64,000 nucleotides of DNA from assembly GCA_030824495.1 (NCBI GenBank), contig JAVBXP010000084.1, forward strand, positions 62,001-126,000, written 5' to 3'. Position 1 is the stretch's first letter; every line of letters begins with the position of its first letter. Shown here piece after piece: positions 36,593 to 46,855 of this stretch. Source of the DNA: a bacterium. Its GTDB lineage: Bacteria > Pseudomonadota > Alphaproteobacteria > Caulobacterales > Caulobacteraceae. The notes beneath the pieces were generated by a model. It was not told the origin of the DNA. It worked only from the letters and a program-made list of their open reading frames with translations, and ran no database searches. The position numbers were made by a program, and so were the translations under genes.

Positions 36593-37603
36593 TCAGTCCA
36601 AAGATGAAGTTTTTTTCTCAGTCGCCGGCCCAATGCGCACAACCTCGCCCTCGGTCCGCACAGAAACCGGATGGGTCAGCGGCAAGGCCGTCAGGAACCC
36701 GCTGCTCTCGCCGGTGTAGAACACGCCGCTGACCCGCATTCGGCCGACCTTCGGATCGGTCACGACGATAGGGATCTGGCGATATCGATTCATCTCGGCG
36801 ACGGCCTCGGTGAGGGTCGCTGAGGCGAATTCTATGCGCCCCTCACGCCAGTCACCGGCCACGGGTCCGGCTGGCCGCAGCACCGCGGCGCGCCCCTCGA
36901 CGTCGATCCGTTCGCCGGCCCGCACTTCGGAAATGCGCTGGCCGTCCAGAGCGTCGAGCGCCACCCGCCCCTCGACGACGGCGACTCTCAAGGCGCCCTT
37001 CTCCATCCGCACGTCGAACGACGTGCCGACCGCGGTGACCGTGTGGTCGCCGGCCTTCACCACGAACGGCCGGGAAGGATCCTTGGCGACGTCAAACCAG
37101 GCCTCGCCCGACACCAGTTGCAGCCCGCGGCGGCGCCCCGAAAAGTCGACCTTCACCTCGCTGCTGGTGTTCAGCAGCAGCCGCGATCCGTCGGCCAAGG
37201 TCACCGTCGCCCTTTCACCCACAGCGGTCCGGTAGACCTGCGCAGGCGCCTCACGTCCAGGCGACAACGGCCCGTCGCGCCAAGCGAGCGCCCCGAGCGC
37301 TCCACCGCCGACGACCAACGCCAGAGTCGCGGCGAGCGCCGCGAACCGGGGCCGGCGGCGCCGAACAGGTCCCGCAGCGAGCGCTTCGGCTCGCAGTTCG
37401 CGCACACCGGGACTGCCAGCGCAGAGGCCGACTTCGTCCCACATGCGCTCGACGCTCTCAAAGCATTCGCGGTGCAGCACCGACGCGTCCAGCCAGGCGG
37501 CGAGATCGCGCTCGTCGCCCTCGGTCCAGTCGCCCGACCGTCGCTGCAGGAAAAACTCAGCGGCCCGCTCATCAGGGTCGGTCATGGGAAGATCCGTCTT
37601 CAT
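36593..37603 (-). CDS. FecR-family anti-sigma/signal-transduction protein
   Basis: A 336-residue inner-membrane regulator. The cytoplasmic N-terminus has a DUF4880-like region (AAEFFLQRRSGDWTEGDERD, HRECFESVERMW) that would bind the ECF sigma factor. One membrane helix follows at ~95-115 (LAATLALVVGGGALGALAW). The periplasmic part has the FecR core (YRTAVGERATVTLADGSRLL, GEAWFDVAKDPSRPFVV, VTAVGTSFDVR) and a C-terminal secretin-like piece contacting the receptor. The ATG at 37603 overlaps the sigma stop (TGATG); a GTG one codon earlier is possible. It completes a FecI-FecR-FecA-like relay with its two neighbours. Confidence 0.93.
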   Translation of the reverse strand: MKTDLPMTDPDERAAEFFLQRRSGDWTEGDERDLAAWLDASVLHRECFESVERMWDEVGLCAGSPGVRELRAEALAAGPVRRRRPRFAALAATLALVVGGGALGALAWRDGPLSPGREAPAQVYRTAVGERATVTLADGSRLLLNTSSEVKVDFSGRRRGLQLVSGEAWFDVAKDPSRPFVVKAGDHTVTAVGTSFDVRMEKGALRVAVVEGRVALDALDGQRISEVRAGERIDVEGRAAVLRPAGPVAGDWREGRIEFASATLTEAVAEMNRYRQIPIVVTDPKVGRMRVSGVFYTGESSGFLTALPLTHPVSVRTEGEVVRIGPATEKKTSSLD

Positions 37604-38106
37604 CACGGCCTCCCGCGCTTGGAAAGGTGGCTCAGCGCCTTGCTCATATGCTTTTCGATGGCGCTTACCGAGACCTGTAGCTGGCGCGCGATCTGCGCGT
37701 AGCTCTTCTCCTCGAACCGGTGGAGAACGAACACAATCCGGGTCCGTTCGGGCAGCTCATAGAGAGCTGTCTCCACCAAGCGAAGTCGTTCTTGCCCGAG
37801 GTAAACCCGCTCCGGCGAAAAATCCTCGTCGGCGTGTTGGTGCTCGTCGAACAACTGATGATCGCCGCCGCGCCGGCCCGCGCGCCGGAAGCTGTCATTG
37901 AGAACGCTGGCCGCCACGGTGAAGAGATAGTTCTCCGCCGTCTCGAGAGCCTCTCCGCCCCGTCGCGCGGCCAGGCGCAGGAACACCTCCTGGACCATGT
38001 CGTCGACATCAGCGGCCGTGCGGACGCGAGCGCGGAAATAGCGCGCAAGCGGAACCGCATAGCGGCGCGCCATCTCGTCCATTTCGATGCCGCTGGTCAG
38101 CGCCAT
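37603..38106 (-). CDS. ECF RNA polymerase sigma factor, FecI-like
   Basis: A 167-residue extracytoplasmic-function sigma factor. Region 2 lies at ~10-78 (ADVDDMVQEVFLRLAARRG) and region 4 at ~108-162 (LPERTRIVFVLHRFEEKSYA, VSVSAIEKHMSKALSHL), matching the FecI group. It is followed, with a 1-bp overlap, by its probable anti-sigma/transducer FecR, and then by the STN receptor and ggt. It should direct transcription of that receptor in response to ligand binding at the cell surface. Its own promoter lies in the 279-bp spacer shared with katG. Confidence 0.94.
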   Translation of the reverse strand: MALTSGIEMDEMARRYAVPLARYFRARVRTAADVDDMVQEVFLRLAARRGGEALETAENYLFTVAASVLNDSFRRAGRRGGDHQLFDEHQHADEDFSPERVYLGQERLRLVETALYELPERTRIVFVLHRFEEKSYAQIARQLQVSVSAIEKHMSKALSHLSKRGRP

Positions 38107-38364
38107 GGCCGTGTCATGATCTGGTCCGAGCGTCCCTAGGCCGAGGTGTCACTCTGAAGACGCTAGGAACCGCCATGACCACAGCAAATTTCGCGCCTCC
38201 GACTCCAATCTTCTAACGCCAGCCACCTGGAGACGAAGGCGGCAGCCTGTTCAATCCAGGCGAGCCGCGCTCCTTACGGCCGTTTCCATTGATGTTCTCG
38301 ATGGTCTCCACAGAGTTTTCCCATTGGCCAGCGCCAGATGCAGGGCCTAGGCTCTTGAAAATAA

Positions 38365-40581
<2,217 letters not shown>

Positions 40582-40588
40582 GATTGCG

Positions 40589-40613
40589 GGGGCCGCGACC
40601 GCGTCGCGGCCCC
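40589..40613. terminator. Hairpin terminator between katG and the convergent oxidoreductase
   Basis: GGGGCCGCGAC and GTCGCGGCCCC form a perfect 11-bp stem with a 3-base loop, 8 bases after the katG stop. The 40635 gene on the minus strand also ends here, so it can serve both directions. Confidence 0.75.
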
Positions 40614-40634
40614 TATCCTTCTCGCGACCACGGC

Positions 40635-41651
40635 TCATCTCACTACGCGGATCACGACCTTGCCGAGGTGGGCGCCGCTTTCGAGGTGGCTGAACGCTTC
40701 GCGCGCCTCATCAAAGGCGAAGACCCGGTCAATCACCGGCTTCAGGCCGGTCGCCGCGACGGCTCGGGTAAACTCCAGAAGCCCGGCCCGGTCCCCGACC
40801 GTGATGTTGCGGAAACTCGCGCCGCTGCCCTTGAGCTGGAAGAAGTCGATGCCGGGGTTTTCGGTGCTCAGGAAACCTATGGAGGCGATTTCCCCGCCCA
40901 GCGCCACCGCGCGCAGAGACTGGGCGATGGTGCCCGGCCCGCCGACTTCAACGACGCGGTCCACCCCTCTGCCACCGGTCAGCGCGCGGACAGCCTTCCC
41001 CCATTGGGGATCATCGGCGTAGTTCACGACTTCGGCGGCGCCCAACGCCTTGAGCTGGTCGACCTTGGCTGCGCTGGAGGTCGTGGCGATGACCTGGGCG
41101 CCCACGGCGCGGGCAAGCTGCAAGGCGAACAGCGAGACGCCGCCGCTGCCAAGCACAAGCACCGAATGTCCGGCCCGGATCGGAGTGGGTCCTGCCAGCG
41201 CCGTCCAAGCGGTCAGACCGGCGCAAGGTAGCGTGGAACCCTCCTCATACGACAAGGCGTCAGGCAACCGGACCACGGCCTCCTGGCTGATGGCCTTGAG
41301 CTCGCAAAGCCACCCGTCGCTCTCTGCCCCATAGCTGTCGCTCTGAATCGTGGAGGGCATCTCCCCGCCGAACCAACGGGGATGGAAGGCGCTGATCACG
41401 CGGTCGCCGACCTTGAAGGCCGCAACCCCCTCGCCCACCGCCACGACCTCGCCGGCGGCGTCGCTCACCGGGATCAGGCCCGGAACCGCCTTGCGCGGAT
41501 AACGGCCACGCAGAATGGCGATGTCGCGGAAGTTCAGGGAAACCGCATGCACGCGCACCAGCACCTCGCCGCGCTGCGGTTGCGGATCGGGCTCTTCGCG
41601 GACCTGCAGCTCGTCGAGACTGCCGAAGCTGTTAAACCGATAAGCCTGCAT
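40635..41651 (-). CDS. Zinc-independent MDR-family alcohol dehydrogenase / quinone oxidoreductase
   Basis: A 338-residue medium-chain dehydrogenase/reductase. It has a GroES-like N-terminal domain (~25-135) and a Rossmann domain with VLVLGSGGVSLFALQLARAVG near residue 170, the nucleotide-binding glycine pattern. The structural-zinc cysteine cluster of classical alcohol dehydrogenases is absent, as in quinone-oxidoreductase-like members. It should reduce an enone, quinone or similar substrate with NAD(P)H. It stands alone between the katG hairpin and a TonB receptor; about 200 bp upstream contain no gene. The specific substrate is unknown. Confidence 0.88.
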   Translation of the reverse strand: MQAYRFNSFGSLDELQVREEPDPQPQRGEVLVRVHAVSLNFRDIAILRGRYPRKAVPGLIPVSDAAGEVVAVGEGVAAFKVGDRVISAFHPRWFGGEMPSTIQSDSYGAESDGWLCELKAISQEAVVRLPDALSYEEGSTLPCAGLTAWTALAGPTPIRAGHSVLVLGSGGVSLFALQLARAVGAQVIATTSSAAKVDQLKALGAAEVVNYADDPQWGKAVRALTGGRGVDRVVEVGGPGTIAQSLRAVALGGEIASIGFLSTENPGIDFFQLKGSGASFRNITVGDRAGLLEFTRAVAATGLKPVIDRVFAFDEAREAFSHLESGAHLGKVVIRVVR

Positions 41652-41810
41652 GTTCTCCCCTTGCCCCGGCCGTTCGTTGACAGCCGGCCCGGAACGTCAT
41701 GCACCAACCGCCAAAACCTGTCCACGCGCGCGGAAAAGGGTCGTCTGCAGCGCCTGGCTTTCGCGAAGGCGGCCTTCGCGCTTGGCGCGCGGATCTCACA
41801 GGCAGTAGTT

Positions 41811-41842
41811 GGCCCGGAGAAGCGGGGACGCTCCTCCGGGCC
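41811..41842 (-). terminator. Hairpin terminator after the TonB receptor
   Basis: GGCCCGGAG and CTCCGGGCC form a perfect 9-bp stem separated by a 14-base loop. It sits 9 bp past the stop of the minus-strand receptor that ends at 41851. Confidence 0.6.
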
Positions 41843-41850
41843 GATTCAGA

Positions 41851-44091
41851 TCAGAAGCGCTTCGTGAGCTGCACGCCGTAGGTGCGGGGCTCGTTGACGA
41901 AGGCCGTCAGGTTGTTGAAGTCGATCGCCCCGATGACGTTCTCTTCGTCGGTGACGTTGCGCACATAGACGGCTGCTTCCAGGCCGCGGCTCGTATCGCG
42001 CCAGCCCGCGCGAACGCCGCCCTCGAAGGCGGTGTCTTGCATGAACTCGACCGACTCATAGAGGAACAGGTTGAAGTTCTTCTGCATGACCCAGTCGGTC
42101 GAAGCGAAGAGCTCCGAGCCGTTGGCCAGCGAGTGCTCGTAGTTCAAGGTGATGTTGGCGGTGTATTCCGGCGCCTGCGGGAACGGGTTGCCGTCGATGT
42201 TGGCGCGACGGGTCGTGCCGACATTGACGATCGGATCGGTCACGGTGCAGGCCGCGCCGCAGAACGCCACCAGCAGGTCGCTGTCCTTGATCTCGGTGTG
42301 GTTCCAGGCAAACCCGCCGAGCACGCTGAAGCCCGCGCCGAGATAGACGTCGCCGTCGATTTCGATGCCGTAGCCCTCGCCCTTATCGGCGTTGATCAAC
42401 TGGTTGAAGTTGCCCTCGCCGCCGATGGCCGTGAACTGCGGATCCGAAACTTCATAGATGTACGCCGTGGCGTTGAGGCGAGCGCGGCCGTCCCACAGGC
42501 GCGACTTCAAGCCGACCTCGTAGGACATCACGGTCTCGGAGTCGGCGGTGGTCACCACGTTGGACGTCGCGATCCGGCCCTGGATGGACGGGCCGCGATA
42601 GCCCTGCGCGATGCGGGCGAACAGATTGAGTTGGTCGTTGACCTCATAGAGGGCGCTGACGTCCCAGCTCACCTGCTCGTCGCCGACCTTCTTCGTCACG
42701 TCCAGCGGCGGGCCGAGCACGCGTTGGCCGCGGAAGTCGCGGCTGTCGTCGGTGTAGCGCAGGCCGGCCGTCAGCTTCAGGGCGTCGGTGACCTCGTAGT
42801 GGCCTTGGCCGAACAGCGACCAGGACTCCGAACGCTGCACGATGTCGGTGGTGATCGTCGGCAGCATGCCGCCGGTGCCGTTGAAGGTCGCCGAGATCAG
42901 GTTGAAGCGCTCATCCCAGTAGAAGGCGCCGACCTGCCAGCCGAGCGGGCCGTCGCCATTGGACGAGAGGCGCAGCTCGTAGGTGTTCTGCAGCAAGTCG
43001 CTGTTGAGGGTGCCGGTCTCGGAGTTGAACGGAGTCTTGAAGGGCGCGCCGGCCGGAGCCGAGGCCACGCCGCCGTCGATGTCGCCATTGCCGGACGACT
43101 TGCCCTGGTACGAGCCGACCACGCCCGTCAGGGTCGCCGGTCCGAAGTCGTAGGCGACCTGCAGCGACTGCGAGGTGGTGTTCTGCTTTTGGAAGTTGTT
43201 GCGGCCGCCGTCGTAATAGACCTTTTCGCGGTCGAAGTTGGCGTTCAGCTCGTTGGAGCCCTTGGTGAGGACATTGGCCCGGTTCATCGTGCCCGTGCCC
43301 TCATAGTCGCGGGCTTGCAGGGTCAGCAGGGCCGATAGGCGGTCGGTCGGGGTCCAGGCGATGTGGATGCGGCCGGCGACGTCGTCGAAGTTGCCCAGGT
43401 CCTTGCCGTTCGGATCGGCGAAGGGCGCGTCATAGGCGTTGTCCACCCAGTCGTCGCGGTGGTTCCAGAGGCCCGAAACGCGCACTTGCACGGTTTCGGT
43501 AAGCGGCATGGTGACGGCGCCCTCGCCGCGGACCGAACCCAGATTGCCGTAGGCGAGCGAGGCGAAGCCGCCGAACTGCTGCGACGGCTTGGCGGTGTCG
43601 ATCTTGACCACGCCGGCCGGGGTGTTGCGGCCGAACAGCGTGCCCTGCGGTCCGCGCAGCACTTCAAGCTGCTGGACGTCGAACAGCGGGAAGCCCTTCA
43701 GGAAGACGTTTTCGAGCACGACGTCGTCGAGCACGACGGACACCGGCTGCGAGGCGTTGAAGTCGAAGTCCACATTGCCCAGGCCGCGAATGTAGAAGCG
43801 CGGGGCGTAACGGCCGTTGGAGCTCTCAACCTGCAGGCTGGGCACGCGGGCGGACATCGACAGGATGTCGCCGCCGCCGGCGGCCACCTCGGCCAACGTC
43901 TCCTGGTTCACCGCGGTCACCGCGAACGGGACGTCGCGGATGCTCTCGCTGCGGCGCTGGGCCGTGACCACCACGTCTTCAACGGTGAAGGTGGCGTCCG
44001 CCGGCGCAGCCGACTGGGCCAGGGCAGGCGTGGAGACGAGAATAGCCAGACCGCTGACCGTGCAGGCCAGCGCGCCGAGACGACGAGACAT
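41851..44091 (-). CDS. TonB-dependent receptor
   Basis: A 746-residue outer-membrane receptor with signal peptide (ending near STPALAQ), a TonB-box-like start (VEDVVVTAQRRSESIRDVPF), a plug (VEVLRGPQGTLFGRNTPAGV type sequence, here QLEVLRGPQGTLFGRNTPAG) and a barrel ending GVQLTKRF. No STN domain is seen. The ATG at 44091 is preferred since it gives a normal signal peptide; an earlier in-frame start adds 19 residues without such features. It is divergent from a Tat-exported 5'-nucleotidase with about 180 bp between the starts, so a nucleotide or phosphorylated substrate is a reasonable hypothesis. The plug type is common in Caulobacter relatives, where ligands are mostly unknown. Confidence 0.92.
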   Translation of the reverse strand: MSRRLGALACTVSGLAILVSTPALAQSAAPADATFTVEDVVVTAQRRSESIRDVPFAVTAVNQETLAEVAAGGGDILSMSARVPSLQVESSNGRYAPRFYIRGLGNVDFDFNASQPVSVVLDDVVLENVFLKGFPLFDVQQLEVLRGPQGTLFGRNTPAGVVKIDTAKPSQQFGGFASLAYGNLGSVRGEGAVTMPLTETVQVRVSGLWNHRDDWVDNAYDAPFADPNGKDLGNFDDVAGRIHIAWTPTDRLSALLTLQARDYEGTGTMNRANVLTKGSNELNANFDREKVYYDGGRNNFQKQNTTSQSLQVAYDFGPATLTGVVGSYQGKSSGNGDIDGGVASAPAGAPFKTPFNSETGTLNSDLLQNTYELRLSSNGDGPLGWQVGAFYWDERFNLISATFNGTGGMLPTITTDIVQRSESWSLFGQGHYEVTDALKLTAGLRYTDDSRDFRGQRVLGPPLDVTKKVGDEQVSWDVSALYEVNDQLNLFARIAQGYRGPSIQGRIATSNVVTTADSETVMSYEVGLKSRLWDGRARLNATAYIYEVSDPQFTAIGGEGNFNQLINADKGEGYGIEIDGDVYLGAGFSVLGGFAWNHTEIKDSDLLVAFCGAACTVTDPIVNVGTTRRANIDGNPFPQAPEYTANITLNYEHSLANGSELFASTDWVMQKNFNLFLYESVEFMQDTAFEGGVRAGWRDTSRGLEAAVYVRNVTDEENVIGAIDFNNLTAFVNEPRTYGVQLTKRF

Positions 44092-44175
44092 TTGAGTGAT
44101 CCCCGAGGAGTAGATTATGGGGCCGCCCCTACGTTGCGGCGCTTCCAATCACCAACACAAAACGCGGTTCGCTTC

Positions 44176-44188
44176 GTGAATTTTTCAC
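44176..44188. promoter_or_regulatory. Inverted repeat between divergent receptor and nucleotidase genes
   Basis: GTGAA-ttt-TTCAC is a short perfect dyad in the 181-bp spacer, roughly midway between the two start codons. It could be a shared operator; no specific regulator is recognised. Confidence 0.35.
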
Positions 44189-44272
44189 TACGTTGCCACA
44201 ATCACGCATTGTCTGGTCGCGCGCGCCGCTCAGTGATTGCTCAGGCGCTGAAATGGTGAAATCAGGCTGATC

Positions 44273-45661
44273 GTGCCCCAACTCCCCTCGCCTACCGACC
44301 GCCGACAATTCCTCGGCGCCTTGGCCGCCACCGCCGCCAGCCCCCTCCTGACCGGCTTTGCGTCTCCGATCGTCGGACGGGTGCTCGCCATGTCGGACAC
44401 CCATTCGGCCTATGAGCGGACGGGGCAGTTGCTCGCCGCTCTGGAGGCCGAGGTCGCCTCCCAACGCGTCCCGCACGTGCTCGCCGTCAATGGCGACGCG
44501 TTCGAACACGGCAATGTCGCGGCCGTGCGCTCCGGCGGCGCCATCGATTGGGCCTTCCTGGGCGAACTGCCCAAGATCGCCCCGACCGTCTTCAATCTCG
44601 GCAACCACGACAACGACATCACGCCAGACTTGGCGGACGTGGTGGCTCGCCTGAGGAGCCTGGGCGTCACGGTGGTGAGCAACATCATCGACACCCGAAC
44701 CGGCGCGCCGTTCGCGTCGGCGACGGCGCTCGTTCCGCTGGGCGCACGAAGCCTGCGGGTCGTGGGCGTGGCGACGAACTCTGTGAAGACCTACCCGGCC
44801 GCAAGCCGCCCGACCCTGGCCATACCCGTGCCCGGCGAATGGGCCAAAGCGAACCTTGCAGCCGCCCTGAATGGCGCGGACCTGTCGATGGTCATGAGCC
44901 ATGCAGGCGTCGCGCCGGATCGAGACATCCTGCCCCTGCTGCCCGACGGCGCGCTGATGGTCGGCGGGCACAATCACCTGCTGTTCCAACATCGGCAGGG
45001 TCGCAGCGTCTATGTGCACACCGGATCGTGGAGCAACGCCTACACCGCCATCCCTCTACGATTGAACGGACCCGGCGACGCGGTTTCCAAGCCCGTCTCG
45101 ATGGACGCGCCGCCCTCGCCCCGCCTCGCCACACTGATCTCCACGACCTTGGCGCAGGCGCTGACGGAACAGGAACGGGCAATCCTGGGGACTTCGGCAC
45201 GCGCGCTGTCGCTCGGAGACACCGGACGCGCCGTCGCCGCGGCCATGGCCGATGCAAGCGGCGCCGAAGCAGGCTTCATCGGCCACACCACCCTTGGCGC
45301 CGGCCTGCCCTCCGGCCCCGTCTCGCGGTTCGCCTTCGACGCCGTCGTCCGGTTCGAGGGCAAGCTGATGGTGGCGGAGGTCAGCCGCAAACGCCTGGCG
45401 GGCTTTATCGAGCGGGCGAACCAGGACCGCCCGATGCCGCTGGACCAGCGAAGCGGCGACTTCCTCTATGCCAAGACGGTTGCTGCGGCCGCGGGCGACC
45501 TCGTGCGCATCGTCACGACCGACTGGTGCGCCTCGAACCAGGCCGAGTATTTCGGTGTCACGGACCTGGCGTTCACCGAGGTCCCCGACCTGCGGCTGAA
45601 GGCCGTGGCGGCCAATGGGCTGCTGGGAGAAAAAACCAAAACGCCGGCATTCCCCGGGTAA
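44273..45661 (+). CDS. Tat-exported 5'-nucleotidase/metallophosphoesterase (UshA-like)
   Basis: A 462-residue calcineurin-like phosphoesterase with a C-terminal 5'-nucleotidase-type domain. The twin-arginine signal DRRQFLGALAATAASPL indicates folded export to the periplasm. Metal-binding motifs are D42-T-H44, NGD75, GNHD at 110-113, a histidine in VMSHAGVAPD, and GGHNH further on. The C-terminal part has the substrate-binding region around GHTTLGAGLPSG and RFEGKLMVAEVSRKRL. The start is GTG at 44273. It would release nucleosides and phosphate from nucleotides, or act on a related phosphoester. It is divergent from a TonB receptor. Confidence 0.88.
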   Translation: MPQLPSPTDRRQFLGALAATAASPLLTGFASPIVGRVLAMSDTHSAYERTGQLLAALEAEVASQRVPHVLAVNGDAFEHGNVAAVRSGGAIDWAFLGELPKIAPTVFNLGNHDNDITPDLADVVARLRSLGVTVVSNIIDTRTGAPFASATALVPLGARSLRVVGVATNSVKTYPAASRPTLAIPVPGEWAKANLAAALNGADLSMVMSHAGVAPDRDILPLLPDGALMVGGHNHLLFQHRQGRSVYVHTGSWSNAYTAIPLRLNGPGDAVSKPVSMDAPPSPRLATLISTTLAQALTEQERAILGTSARALSLGDTGRAVAAAMADASGAEAGFIGHTTLGAGLPSGPVSRFAFDAVVRFEGKLMVAEVSRKRLAGFIERANQDRPMPLDQRSGDFLYAKTVAAAAGDLVRIVTTDWCASNQAEYFGVTDLAFTEVPDLRLKAVAANGLLGEKTKTPAFPG

Positions 45662-45816
45662 GGAACAGGGCGGCTTCCGAGGCCGCTGCCGCGCGTTTTG
45701 GTCGTCCCGCGGAATTTGCTGAGGTGTCCGTTGATCAGACGGATCACTGGTCAGGCCATCGCGTGGGCCGTCCCCTATGTGGGTGGTCGCGGGGCAGCGT
45801 CAACCACCGCCGCGCA

Positions 45817-46059
45817 TTAGGTCAGCGGCCAGGGTCCCAGATGGGGCTTTAACCAGTCCTCGGCCTTCCATTCGCCTATCGGAATCTGTTTGATCAGTTC
45901 GCCGCGCAGCCTGATCTCAACCGGATACTGCCGCGCGGCCAGTATTTCAGCGTGATTGAACGCGTGCTGATCGTCCGGGAATTCCAGTTCGTGCGCCTCG
46001 AAAGGCTCGCCCAGGTGATTGGTCAGGAAGAACACATATGCCGGCAACCCCGACCTCAT
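45817..46059 (-). CDS. Small hypothetical protein, possibly DUF6894-like
   Basis: An 80-residue protein with no certain family. The pattern of an N-terminal YVFFLTNHLG strand, an acidic ELEFPDDQHAFNHAEILAAR helix and a C-terminal basic IRLRGELIKQIP resembles short DUF6894-type proteins, but I would not rely on it. The ATG at 46059 has only a weak ribosome site (TTGGAAA). Codon use and flanking DNA are less GC-rich than the neighbours, and it stands alone between the nucleotidase and a methyltransferase. It may be a real small gene of recent acquisition or of regulatory type. Confidence 0.5.
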   Translation of the reverse strand: MRSGLPAYVFFLTNHLGEPFEAHELEFPDDQHAFNHAEILAARQYPVEIRLRGELIKQIPIGEWKAEDWLKPHLGPWPLT

Positions 46060-46238
46060 TTTCCAAGCTGGGCGAGATTAAGCTCGTCGCTCTCTATTTA
46101 GCACAGCCTAGCATTGCCGCTGACCGTCTAGTCAACGAGCGAATAACTGTTGCAGCAATTGCGCCCCGCTAAAGAACTCGACCGTTAGTCATCGACCAGA
46201 GCTATACCGCGGGGCCGGATCATCGGATAAGCCAGCCC

Positions 46239-46850
46239 ATGAAACTCCCGATCGACATCGACACCGTCAAAGGCTTTCTGGACCCTGCGGAAGGCCACGC
46301 GCTCTACGACGCCGCTGTCGCCACAGCGAGCCTCGGCTGCGCGCTGGAGGTGGGCTCCTATTGCGGCAAGTCGGCGGTCTATCTCGGCACGGCCTGCCGC
46401 GACGCGGGCAGCCTGTTGTTCTGCGTGGATCACCACCGCGGCTCCGAGGAGAACCAGCCCGGCTGGGAGTATCACGACGCCGAGCTATGGGATGATGAAG
46501 CCGGCGCAATGGACACCCTGCCGTTTCTGCGCCGAGCCCTCCGCCGCGCGGGCCTGGAGGATCATGCGATCCCGGTGGTCGGACGCTCCGAAATCATCAC
46601 GCGGGCTTGGGCGACGCAGCTCGGCTTCCTGTTCATCGACGGCGGCCACACCATGCCCGCGGCGCTTGGCGACTGGCGAGGCTGGACGCCGCACCTGAAG
46701 GCCGGCGGCCTGCTGGCCATCCATGACGTCTTTCCCGACCCGGCCGACGGTGGCCGCCCGCCCTTCGAGATCTATCAGCGGGCGCTGGCGTCGGACCTCT
46801 ATGAGGAAGTTCTGTCGGTCAAAAGCCTGCGGATCCTGCGCAAACTCTAA
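46239..46850 (+). CDS. Class I SAM-dependent methyltransferase (Methyltransf_24-like)
   Basis: A 203-residue methyltransferase. The SAM-binding motif is ALEVGSYCGKSAVYLG (~31-46), the acidic strand 2 end is LLFCVDHHRGSEENQPG, and FLFIDGGHTMPAAL corresponds to the family's motif after strand 4. No zinc or radical features are seen. Its stop lies 5 bp from the stop of the convergent toroid protein gene, so the two genes probably evolved as neighbours. Together with the glycosyltransferase operon it may modify a sugar, lipid or small metabolite. The acceptor is unknown. Confidence 0.85.
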   Translation: MKLPIDIDTVKGFLDPAEGHALYDAAVATASLGCALEVGSYCGKSAVYLGTACRDAGSLLFCVDHHRGSEENQPGWEYHDAELWDDEAGAMDTLPFLRRALRRAGLEDHAIPVVGRSEIITRAWATQLGFLFIDGGHTMPAALGDWRGWTPHLKAGGLLAIHDVFPDPADGGRPPFEIYQRALASDLYEEVLSVKSLRILRKL

Positions 46851-46855
46851 GCGGC

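Noticed and set aside
33871..36732. Long open frame on the plus strand opposite the STN-type TonB receptor
   Set aside because: It is antisense to a receptor with clear motifs; composition is arginine/glycine/valine-rich as expected from the reverse frame of GC-rich DNA.
38175..38216. 13-codon open frame before katG (MTTANFAPPTPIF)
   Set aside because: No ribosome binding site or leader-peptide logic; too short to support.
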